DNA from: Symsagittifera roscoffensis
Taxonomy: Eukaryota > Xenacoelomorpha > Acoela > Convolutidae
Direction of reading: 5' to 3'
Length of the DNA: 64,000 nt
Assembly: GCF_963678635.1 (NCBI RefSeq)
Contig: NC_087067.1
Location: 40,320,379-40,384,378 of the forward strand
Each line of letters begins with the position of its first letter. The first letter of the stretch is position 1. The notes below the pieces were generated by a model. The model worked only from the letters and a program-made list of their open reading frames with translations. It was not told the origin of the DNA and made no database searches. A program made the translations under genes and the position numbers. This document shows positions 34,646-46,580 of this stretch, piece after piece.

Positions 34646-37554
34646 TCATAGAACTCCAATGCGGGCAGCATTTTGTTATCTCAGTTCACTACGGAGTTAT
34701 TATTCCCTTTCGCGTTTTTTGCGTTTTTTTGTGACCAACGCAATTTAAATTGGAGTCCTGTCTAAGAAAAAAAGATCCAAGTAAAGAATTGGTTCAAAAT
34801 ACAAATTTAAACCGGTTAATTTTTGCAAAACGCCTTGACATTTGTAACTGCATATCAAACAATTATCGCATTTCACCGCCAATAAATGAGTACGACAGAT
34901 AGCTTGCAAAAAGAAGAAATAGGAACTTGTTGACAATTTTTCCCCTAATGGAACTTGTGAACCACATTCCAGACTGATTTATTTTATCAACGGAAGCTCT
35001 TTTTTTGGGACTCAAGGCCGTTTTTTGAATCTAGTTTATTTTCAAATAGTTCCACTGCTGCAGCCAAATTCGCCCAGGCTGTGGCAGACCCGAAGGTACT
35101 GAAGCTAGAGATCAAATCTTCACACTCTATATCAGACCTGTTCAGACCTCAATATACAGAAAGGTTTTTAATATAGTTCCATTTAAATTGACTCTGAAAA
35201 AAGTGATAGTGACGCGATTCGAAAAGGAATCACACATATTAAATAATTATTTTTCTTAATGTTTGTTCAAAATTTGTTTTCGAATTTGTTTTTCAAAAAA
35301 TGTTTTTTTTTTGAAATTTTTTTTCTATCAATGCCAGTTCAGTAGCAAAAAAGCCTGAATACTCATAGTTTCTTTCATTTTTTTTCCTGCAAAACTATAA
35401 CTTTTTGTTTGTAAGGTAATTCAGGTTTTGTATTTGGCATTCCGCGTCAACCTAAGTTCTTTTTGATTAGAACCAGACGCTTTGCTCTGTTTAAACTTAC
35501 GCTTAAATCTGAAATCACGCAAAAAAACTCCAGCTATTTTTTTGACCATTGGTACGAAAATGAGTTAGTTTCCCAATTTACCGCAAAGAGCTAGATATCA
35601 CCCATTGATCAGATTGAAAATTTCTATAAGATTCTAACTATCGTTTTGCTCCATGGTTTTTGATGATCCAGGATTACTGCGTTTGGAACTGAATGAGTCG
35701 GAACTTGAGAAGATTTTAAATCTGTTAAATATTTGGTGAAGTTTAAGAAATGGTGAAGTTTGGTGAAGTTTATATGACTAGCACTTTTTGTCAACCCGGG
35801 TAACAATTTCTTAATGAAAGAATTTTACTTTTTTACTTTTTTAGTAGATAAGTTGTTCTTAAATTTGAGAAGCCAAATTGAATTCAGATAGCCTGCAACA
35901 GACAAAAGTAATGACCAAATAAGAGAAACGACATAATTGAAACAAGATATGGTTTTTTTGGCCTCGCCAAATCTCGTCTACCACAATTCCGTGCCTGAGC
36001 GTCTGTGAGACTTGAATCAGGATTTTTACGAAGCTAGGAGTTGCGTTATTCATTATGCAAATTAAGACTTCGATAACTTTCTTTTTTGTGTTTTTGAGCG
36101 CATCGTTATCGCGAACCATCTTCTGCTACTTTATAGTAGTTGTTTTCTAAAAACTACCTCAATCAAAACTTAAGAAATTGTTAAGTGGTCGTTTTCATTT
36201 CTGCCAACTATTTTATTCTTCAAAACTTTTGGGTCGTCTTTTTTATTTCTGTCAATAATTTCTGCAACCGTTTTTATTTAGTTTGGAATCTTCTTTTGCA
36301 AAGAAAACAAAAAAAATAAAAAAAATTAGAACTTTGATTGTACCTATTATAACTAACAATTCAAACTCTCGAATACAGTTTTTCATGTTTGCACAATTGG
36401 GCAAAAAAAAGAATTCCAAACAATTGAACAAAACTTTTGTTTTTGGAATTGTTCAGCATTTTTTTCACGCTGTGTTACCTCGGAGCTGTTATACAGCGCC
36501 GTTCTCGGTCGCTTTTGCTTGCCGTTTTCATACGCCCATAACTCTTCGAAAATCTATCTCAGAAATGAGGACTTAAATTAAATTCTAAGACAACTTCAGT
36601 TTTTAAAATTTCATCATAACGATTATTTTCGGGAAAAAAAAATAATGAAAAAAATAGCTCAATATTTTCTTCGATATAGGTAATTAAAATTTAAAACCAG
36701 CTTCAGCCTTAGCAAAATAATTGAATATTATTCTCTAAAACTTAGACAAAACTGATTTTTTTGAAATAGATTTTACAAATTCGTTTACGCATTCTTTTAG
36801 ATTATAAATGAAGATGCTATTACTTCCTTTTTGATGCGTTTTCTAATGAAAGCTTATTGATTGTCAAAAACAAAGGCATTTTTGAAAGGAAAATCGTTTA
36901 AGAACAAGACAAAAACTCAGACTATTTCTTAATCCTCTTTCAAATGCTCCGTCGAGTGTCTGAGAAAAAAGTTTTGATAAGCTCCGCAACTTCGTTTGTA
37001 CTTTTAGATTCATTAAATGACATTTTGGTACTCAGGAAGTAGAAACTGAAATTTCCTACAAGAGCAATTTGATTAATATAAGAACATTTTGTATCATATA
37101 AAATATTTTCTTTCTTCCTTTCTCTTCTTGAGTTTTCAATTGACAAAAAATTAAAAGATATGAATTGGATTCAATTATATTGCTTAATTACAGAAGATAA
37201 TTCAATGTTAGTCGATTGTAGATTGAGATAAAATAGCCGTTCATACGGGCGTAAAACAATCATGGTCGACAAAGGTACCGACCTGTACACTAAAGAAAAA
37301 CTAACGGGGAAATCTCTCGTGCGAAAACTAACGAATGAGCAAAATTTTGTTTTACCAATTTACCAATCGAATGAACTATCCATTCTAAGCTATCTCAAAA
37401 CGCTGTAAAGACATTATTTTTGACAAAAACTTTGGCGACAGAAGCAAATAATTGAAGAACAATTTTGTGATTTTGAATCTTTTTTATGCGCGTTGTCGCC
37501 GGGTTTTATCTCAAGACACTTTTTTAATGTTTCCTTTTTTTTAGTTATATCCTG

Positions 37555-37672
37555 GAAAGCTAAGAAAATGTTGCTTTCCGGATAGGCAAAAAATAATTAT
37601 TTTTGGATAGCCGAAAAAAAATTGTTGCCAGTTAGCCGAAAAAAAAACTTTTGTTCCCGGATAGCCCAAGCA
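37555..37672. repeat. Short tandem units with GGATAGCCGAAAAAAA
   Basis: Four imperfect units: TTCCGGATAGGCAAAAAATA, TTGGATAGCCGAAAAAAA, CAGTTAGCCGAAAAAAAAAC and CCCGGATAGCCCAAG. Spacing is about 35-40 bp. Only local similarity is visible. Confidence 0.55.
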
Positions 37673-38224
37673 AACCTTGCGTATATAAGTAGTCACACTT
37701 TTATTGCTATCTAATTTAAAGAAAACTAAACTTTTACCATAAAAAATGCTTAATTTATTGGATTTATTGTTAGCTTAGCTCCGAAAAAGATAGTTTAATC
37801 GTTTGATAAAGTTTAGTTCAAATTTTGTGATGAATTTGCCTGTTTAGTCATATTTTGTTTTGTTGCTTATTACCTTAATAAGAATTTTGTAGTTTTTTGG
37901 TTATCCGGGAATGCGGCTCTGTGGGTACGCACCCTTCGCACCCTTAAGGGTTACGTAAAAATAAGAGACAATCAGGTAATTACATTCGTGAATAAGTAGA
38001 CAAACACTATATTAACTAATTAGAATCAAGATTTGAAAAACAAACCTACGAATTAAATAATCAGTAATTGATTATTTTGAACGTATGCATTGTTTTATTG
38101 ATTCAGATTGGTTAAAATTCTAATTGCCTACTTACTGACGAGTATGAACACGCGGTTTTCTAGTTGCAGATCGCACTCCCACCTTGAGGTACGGCACAAC
38201 CCGTACCACTCAGTCAGGGCAAAT

Positions 38225-38440
38225 TAAGAGGGAAGGAGGGACAAACAACCTCCCCCCAAACCCTAAAATTTTTCTGAAGGCGTTTTTAGCGCCAATATAT
38301 ACTTATTTTGGAGGGGAGAGCAGGGAAAATAAAGAGCAATTCTTGGGTCAAAAACTTTCAAAAATTCCTCAAAAACAGCAATTTTTGGTCAAAAATCTTT
38401 TTTGTCAAATTATTTTTTAAAAAGCTCAAAATTGGCATTT
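38225..38440 (-). mobile_element. hAT-type MITE fragment, minus orientation
   Basis: CCCCAAACCCTAAAATTTTT, GGCGTTTTTAGCGCCAATAT, ATTTTGGAGGGGAGAGC and TCAAAAATTCCTC mirror the interior of the 19178 copy in reverse, including its GGCGCCAAAGGCGCC and AAAATTTTAGGG blocks. Confidence 0.6.
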
Positions 38441-40692
38441 TTAAAAGTTTTGTTAAAATAGACTCTATAAAGTGTGCTGGGAGCGCTTTATAGAGTGCTT
38501 ATGAGTGGGCGCTTGTGAGAAACCATTTTTTTGTTTTTTTTTCTTCTGTGGGTACGGAAAACTTAAGCATTTGTTAACCAAAAATTTTATTATAGTTAAT
38601 ATTTTAAATTTTTGTGTCCACAATAATGACTTTTTTGAATAATGTGTCAGAAAGGGTGCTGTTTTTTTTTTCTTAAGTGGCCCAATTTTTAATTAATCGA
38701 AACATTTCTAATTCAAGATAGAAATAGAACTAGTGCCAAAGAAATTTTAAATTCTTTTTTTTTATAGTTGCGTGAAGGCTTACAATATTGTGGGTCATTG
38801 GATCTCTTTAACTATCCCTCTTTGCAAAAATGGGGGGAGATTCGTTACCAGGTTCAATATTCACAGATGCTGAATCGTTGAATTAGTTCTCTATCAGAAA
38901 TGGCAATTCGTTAGTAGGTACTAAAGTGCGATAGTTAAAGAAATCCGGGCCGTTTAATTAAAACTACCCAGTGCTCAAATGATAAAAAGATTATTATACA
39001 CCCTACTGACTTGTTCAAATTTCCACAAGTTTGATTCAAAAATTGATTCTAAACAGCAGTTACGAGTTATCGAACTTCCGTCAAATTCGTTGACCGAAAA
39101 AAGTTTTGCCAACAGTTAAAAATTATCTAAGAATCTACCGAAGAAAAATTCTTTGAAGAAGCCGCTGTCCAGAAAACTGAAAGGCGGGGATAAGAGCTCG
39201 GTCACACCTCTGCTCAGTTTAACTACTCTACCCGTTTTGTAAATTCTGTAAGCCGACCTAGTCTTGTTTCCTCTTTACTCTGCAGGGCGTCTTCTCAAAA
39301 TATGGCGTAGTTTCAAGAATACTGTTGCTGATTACTTAAAATATTTCAAATCTTTCCCGTATTTCTAAAGTATCGGCCTTATGTCTTTGAGAACACAGCA
39401 GACTAGCGTTCTATTTTTCGTGTCCATTTTGTGTTGTTTTCAAAACAATTTAGAGAAATGTTCTAAGATTTCGATTCAATCTGGGCAAAAATGAGGGCAA
39501 AAGAAGAAAACAATTTGAAACTGCGGGGCGCATGAAATATTAGGTTTTGAATCAAAGCTTCAGACGATAATCTTCGAATAAGTTAAGTTTTATATAAAAG
39601 TGGTGAGCGCCAGACATTTTTACCAAGTTTGGTATTCAGCGCAGCTGATGCAGAGGGCACTCTTTCTTCTCAGGAATCAAATTTTTTCATTATAAAAAGT
39701 TCCAAAAGATCGAAAGAAATTATTTAATCGTTCGATTTTGACTGACCCGACCTGAAATGTTTCCTAAAGAGTTCGCTACAAAAAAATCGCATGAATGATA
39801 ATTTTATATCATAAGCATTCAAAACGTCAAATAACGACTAACGACTTTATCTGATTAAAGGGTCTAACCTAAATTATGAAATTTATCAAAAAAAATTCAA
39901 ACTCGTTTTCATTTTTTAATGAAGTTTATTGAAATCTATTAAAAATCTTCCTTATCAAAAATAAATTCTTTGATTGCTCGTCATTTGAGCGGATCTTAGT
40001 CTGCAGTTTTCATTTACTCTTTTGATGAGACATTGTCAATTTGTCTGAAACTGCTTCTCTCTCGCTCATTTTAGGCGCTTTGCAAGATTTTAACTTAATC
40101 AGTCAATTGCAGAAACAGTATATTGTACATCGGATACTTATTTTATTTAGTTCAAATTTTTGTTTTTAGGGGTTTTTGATAGTTGCACTAATTTTTATTT
40201 TTATATACGGAACGCTATTCCGGTTAACAAAAACTATTTTTATCTTTGCTTCTTTTAAATATTTAGCTCCCAATTGGGAAATAAAAAATAAAATTTAGAG
40301 ATCGTGTTAACACATTTTACTTTCGTAACTCATTTTAATTAGTGAAAGGCTATAGGCAGAGAGAATTTTTTTGTACTGAAAGCTAGTAACAGTTTCAGGT
40401 ATCTTCAATCATCTTCTGATATCAAGAAAAGTTTTCAAAAAACTATTGCGTCAAAATTTTGAAATACGAATAGAAGTAATGCAATTTGATGCAACGAAAC
40501 ATTTTGTGCTTATAATTTTTTCTACAATTTCCTTCTGACTATTTATCTTAAGAGAGACAATTTTTTTTTGCTTTTACCAGAAAAGTGGTTGGTACATGAA
40601 TATTATCATAAAACTGTTGTTTCTGCGATTCGCAGATGATCTATCGATATGAAGAAGAGTCAAAATTAGTTTAAAAAAATGGCACTTGGATA

Positions 40693-41116
40693 CCAGGGTT
40701 GACCAAAACCTCTTATCATACAATCATTACGAGGCCAAACTGTGCACTGAATAGGAGCACAGTTTTGTGTCTCTATGTTTCTGGACTTCAGAGACAAGTC
40801 TTTAAGCATGTTAAAATTTTGTCGGAACGATCAAAGAGAACAAAAGAACAAAAGAAGAACGAAAAAGAGTGTCCTTGTTGCGGAATCCGCTTACAATTCA
40901 CAAAACACACAGTTTGGCCTCGTAATGATTTTCATATATGAAAAACTTCTTGCCATACAGTTCCATACAATTCCATACGTACAGAAAATTGTATAACATT
41001 GTATGTTATGATAAGCGTTTTTCCATATATGAAAACTGTATGACGAGCATTTTTCCATACATTTCATGTATGGAATTCTATGATAAGCGTTTTCGGTTTG
41101 TGGAGGTCAACCCGGG
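40693..41116. mobile_element. CCCGGGTTGACC foldback element carrying a nested palindromic element
   Basis: Starts CCAGGGTTGACCAAAACC and ends GGAGGTCAACCCGGG, flanked by TA on both sides. It shares CTTATCATACAA, TATATGAAAAACTTCTTG, TTCCATACGTACAGAA, ATGACGAGCATTTTTCC and CATTTCATGTATGGAATT with the 5320 copy. Inside, 40724-40928 is bounded by a perfect 21-bp inverted repeat and interrupts the arm. Confidence 0.8.
40724..40928. mobile_element. Nested 205-bp element with a perfect 21-bp terminal inverted repeat
   Basis: Starts TCATTACGAGGCCAAACTGT (40724) and ends with its exact reverse complement at 40928. It interrupts the arm of a CCCGGGTTGACC foldback, which reads CATACAATTTCCAT in the copy at 5320. 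It is therefore younger than its host element. No useful open frame. Confidence 0.75.
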
Positions 41117-41127
41117 TAATTTATACA

Positions 41128-41365
41128 GATTACATACAACTGCTCGTATTGCGGCGAAGTTCTGAATGTGCCGACAGCATTTTAATATCTGAAACAAACT
41201 TTATATAGAAAATTGATAAAATATTTTTCCACACGCTAAGGTAAGTATAAAATGATGAATTTAGCATGTATAGTCGTTTTAGTATTACAAATAACTAACC
41301 TGAAATCAGTCTGGATGATTTATGAGACAAATTTAATTGGCACTCACGCTTTAATATCACGAAAA
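41128..41365 (+). repeat. Family A dispersed repeat, partial and diverged
   Basis: CAACTGCTCGTATTGCGGCG, TGAATGTGCCGACAGC, TCCACACGCTAAGGTAAG, GATTTATGAGACAAATTTAA, TCACGCTTTAATATCACG and AAAATATTGCGC, then similarity stops. It begins about 12 bp after the preceding foldback element. Confidence 0.6.
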
Positions 41366-41629
41366 ATATTGCGCTGTACAGAAATACAGTGCAGTTTTCA
41401 ATTCATCAGTTCATACATTTTCCATATTTTGCTCTATTTGTTTCTGTCAACATCAGTGCAGTTGCATTTATGATTGTAACAACACAATGATTCACTAGGT
41501 CAGGCATGAAATCAACGCAAAGTAAGACATAAAAGTAGCATCTAAAACATGCCAAAAGATTTTACCAAAAAATATACGCATAACTTGTGGCTCTCCATTT
41601 TTTTTACTTCTGAATTGCTGGGTTTTAGG

Positions 41630-42306
41630 GCGATCGCTGGACTAGCAGAAAGGTCGACTAGCATAAAAGTTGGATAACATGAAAATGTATCGACTAGCAT
41701 AAAATTGATAGCTTTATTTCTCAGAAATACAAAACAACAATCACAATCTGTTCAAATTGAACCAAATTTGCATTTCTGAGAAAAAGAAAATTAAGCAAAT
41801 GAGAAATTAAGCAATTAACTAGCAATTAAGCAATCAACTTAATTCGATCAACTTGACAATCATACTGATCAATCAAATCAACATTCTCCGCCCCCCTCTG
41901 CCCAAAAAAATCCCCTCCCCAAAAAGACCATTAAGATCCTCCACCCCCAGCTATCAATGTAAATTTGCTCTATTCATGTAAATTTGCGCTGCATGTAAAA
42001 TGCTCTATTCTGATTGGCCGAAAACTTAAACTCAAGGCAAAGTTAACATCCTGCCCCCTAAACGTCTTTGGGAGGATGTTAACTTGGTCAAACTTAATTA
42101 GAGAGTTCGTTCGAAATGCATATTTTATAGAGAAAATTTTTTCAAAATTACAAATTACAACTTAGTTAAGGGGGATATTCTACGGTCCGTCACTAGGGGG
42201 CTGATCCATATTTTGCGTATAATGGTTAGTCAAAAATTTTTTGCTAGTTCATACATTTTCCAATTTTAAAATTTTTATTGTAGTCGAGTTTTATGCTAGT
42301 CAATAC
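41630..42306. mobile_element. Inverted-repeat element with GACTAGCATAAAA arms
   Basis: The left arm (41650-41712: GACTAGCATAAAAGTTGG, TGAAAATGTATCGACTAGC, ATAAAATTG) is matched in reverse at 42240-42300 (TGCTAGTTCATACATTTTCC, CGAGTTTTATGCTAGTC). It contains the smaller foldback at 41868-42091. Exact ends are not resolved. Confidence 0.5.
41868..42091. repeat. Small foldback, relative of 6574-6772
   Basis: Left AAATCAACATTCTCCGCCCC, right GGGAGGATGTTAACTTGGTC, inverted, with extra inner copies (AAGATCCTCCACCCCC, AAGTTAACATCCTGCCCCC). The interior TTCTGATTGGCCGAAAAC is the reverse complement of a block in the 6574 copy. Confidence 0.6.
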
Positions 42307-42614
42307 ACCGCCAATTTTAGGACCACAATCTATCTCAAATTGCAGTGTCATGGCTATCAGATCATATAACAAGGTTTTTTTTCAAATCAAACGCATTTTT
42401 TCAAAGTTAATGTTAAATTTTTCAATTTAATTTGATCTATTCAACTAGATTACTTAATTCTGCTACTTTTTGATTTTATTTGAATCCATACACACCCTTG
42501 ATCTATATCAATTGAACTTAATCTATGCTACAGTCTGATTCATATCTGCTGATTGGATCTGCAACATTATTTCTGTCTGTTAATTTAAACACCAAGCAGC
42601 AAATTTTTTAACTT

Positions 42615-42990
42615 TGGAGTTTGTGCTCGGTGTGGTTTTTACTTAGACAACTTCCGACTTAATAATCATTTTGTTAAGTTCCGGGGTTTGAAAACTGTCA
42701 ATTTGACTGATTAGGAAAATCAACTTACGACATTTTTGTCTTATAAAATCTATGCGGTAATGAAATCACTCAAAACAATTTTCAATCAAACAATTTGTAT
42801 AATTAATCATAACTTACCTTACGCAAAAACTAAATTTTTGTACTTAAGATAACAACAAAGGGATTTAACGAAGAAAAACCAACTTTTTTCTCGGTTGTTT
42901 CATCAATTGTTTTAAGCTTAAGTTTTTCATCAACGCTGAAGAGCAGCCGGAATGTTCGAGACATTGCATTGACACGAGCAGTCTTTTTTC
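42615..42990 (-). repeat. Family A dispersed repeat, minus orientation, internally deleted
   Basis: From right to left on the plus strand: GTGCTCGGTGTGGTTTTTAC, TTCCGACTTAATAATCATTT, GTTCCGGGGTTTGAAAACTG and, at 42935-42985, GGAATGTTCGAGACATTGC, ACACGAGCAGTCTTTTTTC. The centre is missing or replaced. Confidence 0.55.
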
Positions 42991-43021
42991 AATCTTTTTA
43001 GAAAACTTATTCTCTTTTGAT

Positions 43022-43140
43022 TTCAAGTTTTTATCAAGCAAGTTTTTTCTGAGATATTTGTGTTTTTTCCTGAGATATTTGTGTATCAATAAAATATCTC
43101 AGATATTTGTGTATCTGAATATATTTTTGTATCAATAAAA
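43022..43140. repeat. TGAGATATTTGTGT short repeats
   Basis: CTGAGATATTTGTGTTTTTT, CCTGAGATATTTGTGTATCA, CTCAGATATTTGTGTATCTG and two TTTGTGTATCAATAAAA-like ends occur in close succession. Confidence 0.65.
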
Positions 43141-43334
43141 CCCAAGACCTAGTGGAAAAACCGAGCTGTATAAAAAGCTACAATTATTAAAAGAATTTTT
43201 CTCGGCGCATTATGAGTTTCATCAATTAAAACATGAAAAAAGCCTAATATAAAAAAGTTAACGTCTTAGTTCTCAATCAGACAATCTAAAATTGTGATTT
43301 CTTATCATATGTGAATTTTGAATCTATTAACTTA

Positions 43335-43800
43335 ATAAGACTGCTCATATCAAGGCAACGCCCTGAAAATTTCGATGCGATATAATTACTCTGGAAGAAA
43401 TTAAAATGAAATAATTGATGACATTTTCAAAAAAAGAGAAAAAAAAATCATTTTTCAAATGTTTTTTTCCCTTAAATCAGCCCCCCACACGCTATTTAAA
43501 GTACGAAGTGATCTTTTTTTGCATATAGCAAAGTATTAAATAGGAAAAAAAGCATGCCTCAATCCAATTTGGAATGATTTCTAATACGGATTAAAACTCC
43601 GGTTACCTTTTAAATAGCACGAAAGACATCACAGATGAAATATTCGAGCTTTTTAAAATTCGACATCAAGACAACAATACTTTTCAGATGATATAAAAAA
43701 TCCGTCAAAAATGGCATCTTAAAAAGTCGAATTTTGTCTGGAGAAAAAAACACCTGAGGACAAGTGTATCGCCCTTTTCTTCGAAAGTCGGAACAAAAAA
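43335..43800 (+). repeat. Family A dispersed repeat, near-complete copy
   Basis: AATAAGACTGCTCATATCAA, AACGCCCTGAAAATTTCG, CCCCCCACACGCTATTTAAA, GCCTCAATCCAATTTGGAAT, ATTTCTAATACGGATTAAAA, AACTCCGGTTACC, CAACAATACTTTTCAGATGA, AAAAATCCGTCAAAAATGGC, AAAAAGTCGAATTTTGTCTG and TTCTTCGAAAGTCGGAACAA. The GCGCGTTAATTGTCCC block is deleted. Confidence 0.75.
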
Positions 43801-44419
43801 ATCAGTAATAATGAATGATGAATGTAAGATTAAAATCAAATTAGCAATGTGTCTGATTGATTTTAAATCGCCTATACTAAATACTGTTTTAATACTAATA
43901 CTGTACTACTACTCAAAACTTGCTCTGCACCATGAATTTGGGACCATATTTTGGTTATAACACATGGTTCGTTTTTTATATTTCTATTTGACAAAAAATT
44001 ATGTTTCTTAGTTTCAGCAAAACTTGAATCTTTCTTTTTATGTCTGTTTTTTAATGCTTTTCTCAACACTTTTTTTGAAGGTTTACAAGGAGTTTCGGCT
44101 TAAAAACTCTTAACCACTGTAATGAATCAACCAAGCTCTTCAAATATATTTACTGATTTTAGGCAACTGTTGACAGAATTTTATAACCTTCGTCTCTGAG
44201 TTCTATCCTATGAGTTCTTTCGGCTGGTTATCTTCACCACTCGCGCCCCCTCGACCAAAATTAATTCAAGAGCTTGATGAACCAGTTTATTGGTTGCTAA
44301 AATCAAATTTAATTTTCTACAAATTTAAAATGTCTTAATTTTCCACTTTTTGAAAGTGATTAAACTTAAGCTGGTTTGTTCCGCTCTAAGTTCGGATAAA
44401 TTTCCTTTTTCAAGTTTAA

Positions 44420-44725
44420 AACTAAATATGTTCAAGAATTTTGTCGAACGTTTTTTTAGGTCGACCAAATTGTTTTTCTGATAGCCCCACATCACTAAAA
44501 AGACCTTGTTTTGGCCAAATTTTCTGTGCCGTAGGCAAAATTTTGAAAAAAAACAGGCCAAAAAAGGCGTTTATAGACAATTTTTGAAAAAATTTAAACA
44601 AAAGATCGCGTTTTTTCAGCGCTCGCCTCCATCTCAAAATTAGTATATTTTGGAGCCGAAGGCACCTTTAGAGTTAGTCAGCCAGAAATGGATATCTCAA
44701 AATAGTACAAAGGAGGCACTTAATT
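44420..44725 (+). mobile_element. hAT-type MITE fragment
   Basis: TTCAAGAATTTTGTCGAACG, TTTTTTAGGTCGACCAAATT, TTTTCTGTGCCGTAGGCAAA, AACAGGCCAAAAAAGGCG, TTTTTCAGCGCTCGCCTCC, TTAGTATATTTTGGAGCCGA and GAAATGGATATCTCAAAATA match the interior of 19178. Neither terminus is kept. Confidence 0.65.
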
Positions 44726-44811
44726 TTTTTCCAGTTATATTTCGTTTTAGTCCAAAATGAAATGTATCTGAAAAAAGACTGAGAGCAAATTAGTTCAACA
44801 TGCTTCCGTTA

Positions 44812-44935
44812 TTGTTCCCACCATTTTCGAATAAATGACGGAAAATTTGTGCTCGGGATGGATTTTTTGTTCCGAAAATTTCCAAGGATTTGTTTTGCTC
44901 TTGAATTTATTTGCGGACATCCTTCAACCGTTTAA
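44812..44935 (-). repeat. Family A right-end fragment, minus orientation
   Basis: ATTGTTCCCACCATTTTCGA, TGACGGAAAATTTGTGCTCG and GGGATGGATTTTTTGTTC match the reverse of the CACCCCGAGCACAAATATTC...CGAAAGTCGGAACAA end. Confidence 0.5.
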
Positions 44936-45402
44936 TATCTTGTTTTTTTGTCGTTCACAATTTCATTTCTTGACATCAAGTAACAAGTATCCAATATCAT
45001 AAAACGTTTTCTAATATGGATTAGCATATATGAAAACTGAACCGATTATTTAAAGTCGGAACAAAAATTAGGTGGGCGGAGCGTTCGGGGCTAATCATGC
45101 AGAGCAACAGGATACCCTTGTTTGCGTCCAACTTATTTTTCTACTTTAAATTCGAGACATGGTATGGTTGTCTTGATGAAATATTATCTAATTGAGGTGG
45201 GAAAACTGATACAATTGAGAAAAAAAACCTTTTCCGTTTTCAGGTGTTCTGAAATTGATCAAATTTCATACTAATAGGTTCACTTAGATCAGAATAATTT
45301 ATATTTTTTGTATTGCTTTATTTTAAATGCCTGCCAAAAAATTGTTTAAAAAATTGTTGCTCCGACGCCCAGTAAAAGTAGAAGGAGACCTTAACTAAAT
45401 GA

Positions 45403-46550
45403 CCAACAAGACTAGCAAAGCCCTGAATGTTCTCATTGCCCCTTAATCTATTTCGAATAGATTTGGGAAAATAAAATATTGAAAATGATAAGTTTTGGAA
45501 CGTTTTTTTTTGTGCGAGACAATTCACCACGCCTAAACAATTCGCTATACGCTTTCAGGATTCTGAAAAAATCTTCACAGTTCGCATAAATTAGTCCTGA
45601 GCATGGCCCCCTGGCTCTGAACTTATTTACAAAAGCTTAACTCCTAAAGTTTTGCAAAAATATCGGAGGTAAAATATATATTTTTTATTTTGATTTCAGT
45701 GAGTAAATATCTTTAATGAAGCATGAAATTTTTGTTAAAAATTTTTACAGTGCTGATTTAAATTAACTGGACAAAACAAACAAATTTTGAAATTTCAAAC
45801 GCGTTTTTCTCAAGCTGGGTTAAAATTAGGCAAAAATGAAGAGAACAAAAGCTGCTTAGAATTTCACCAGAATTGATATGGGGTATTTTTTTTTTTCAAA
45901 ATTCTCAACCTAAATTTTACCCCAAAATTATTGGATCATTTTGGCTTTTTTAATTAATTAAGAATTAGACTGAAAATATATTATTAATAGATGAGAAAGT
46001 TATATTGCAAGAAACCTCTTACACATCCCAACAAAGTTCTTGAAGGATTAAATTTCCAAAAACCTGTAGAAGAGAAAATATGTTTGCTTGATAGTCAAGA
46101 AATGTGATTTTTACATAAAACCGAAAATTTTTGCTTAAAAAATTTTGCGCAAGTTTTTGGAGATTCAATCCTTCTAGGACATTGTTGGGATGTGTAGGAG
46201 GCTTCTTGTGATATAAATTTCTTATCTAATTAACAAGGTAATTTCAGCGTAATGCTTGATTAATTAGAAAAAAAAACAAAATGATCCATTTTTGGGGTAA
46301 AATTCAGGTTGAGAATTTTAGAAATTTCGGAATTTCATTAACTCTGGTGAATATCTAAGCAACTTTTGTTCTCTTCACTTTTTGTCTAATCTTAACCCAA
46401 ATTGAGAAAAGCCTGTTTGAAAATTCAAGTTTTGTTCGTTTTGTCCGGATAATTTAAATCAGCACGGTATTTCGATCGCCAAAAACTGACTGAATAAAAA
46501 AACCACTCCAAGCTTAAACATTTTGGTTTCTTCAAAATTCGAAATTCAAA
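45403..46550 (+). repeat. Family A subfamily copy split by a 720-bp insertion
   Basis: The left half (45403-45747) has CAAGACTAGCAAAGCCCTGA, CCTTAATCTATTTCGAATAG, ATTCGCATAAATTAGTCCTG and GAAATTTTTGTTAAAAATTT. The right half (46470-46550) has AAAACTGACTGAATAAAAAA, CCACTCCAAGCTTAAACATT and TTCTTCAAAATTCGAAATTC. Joined, they follow the order of the uninterrupted copy at 32108. The interruption is the TA-flanked inverted-repeat element at 45748-46467. Confidence 0.75.
45748..46467. mobile_element. Tc1/mariner-like foldback MITE (720 bp) with TA target duplication
   Basis: Left end CAGTGCTGATTTAAATTAAC, right end the inverse of CCGTGCTGATTTAAATTATC. TA flanks both sides (45746-45747 and 46468-46469). 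The arms stay complementary for roughly 300 bp (GGACAAAAC, AAAATGATCC, TTTGTTGGGATGTG and others). The TA duplication and CAGTGCTG start are typical of Tc1/mariner. No transposase. It is younger than the family A copy it splits. Confidence 0.85.
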
Positions 46551-46580
46551 ACTCGCCATTGCTAAAAATCATGAAGTAAT

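Noticed and set aside
40861..40935. CPCCGIRLQFTKH, a zinc-finger-like cysteine/histidine pattern
   Set aside because: The frame runs across the end of a nested palindromic element and is not seen in other copies; a chance match.
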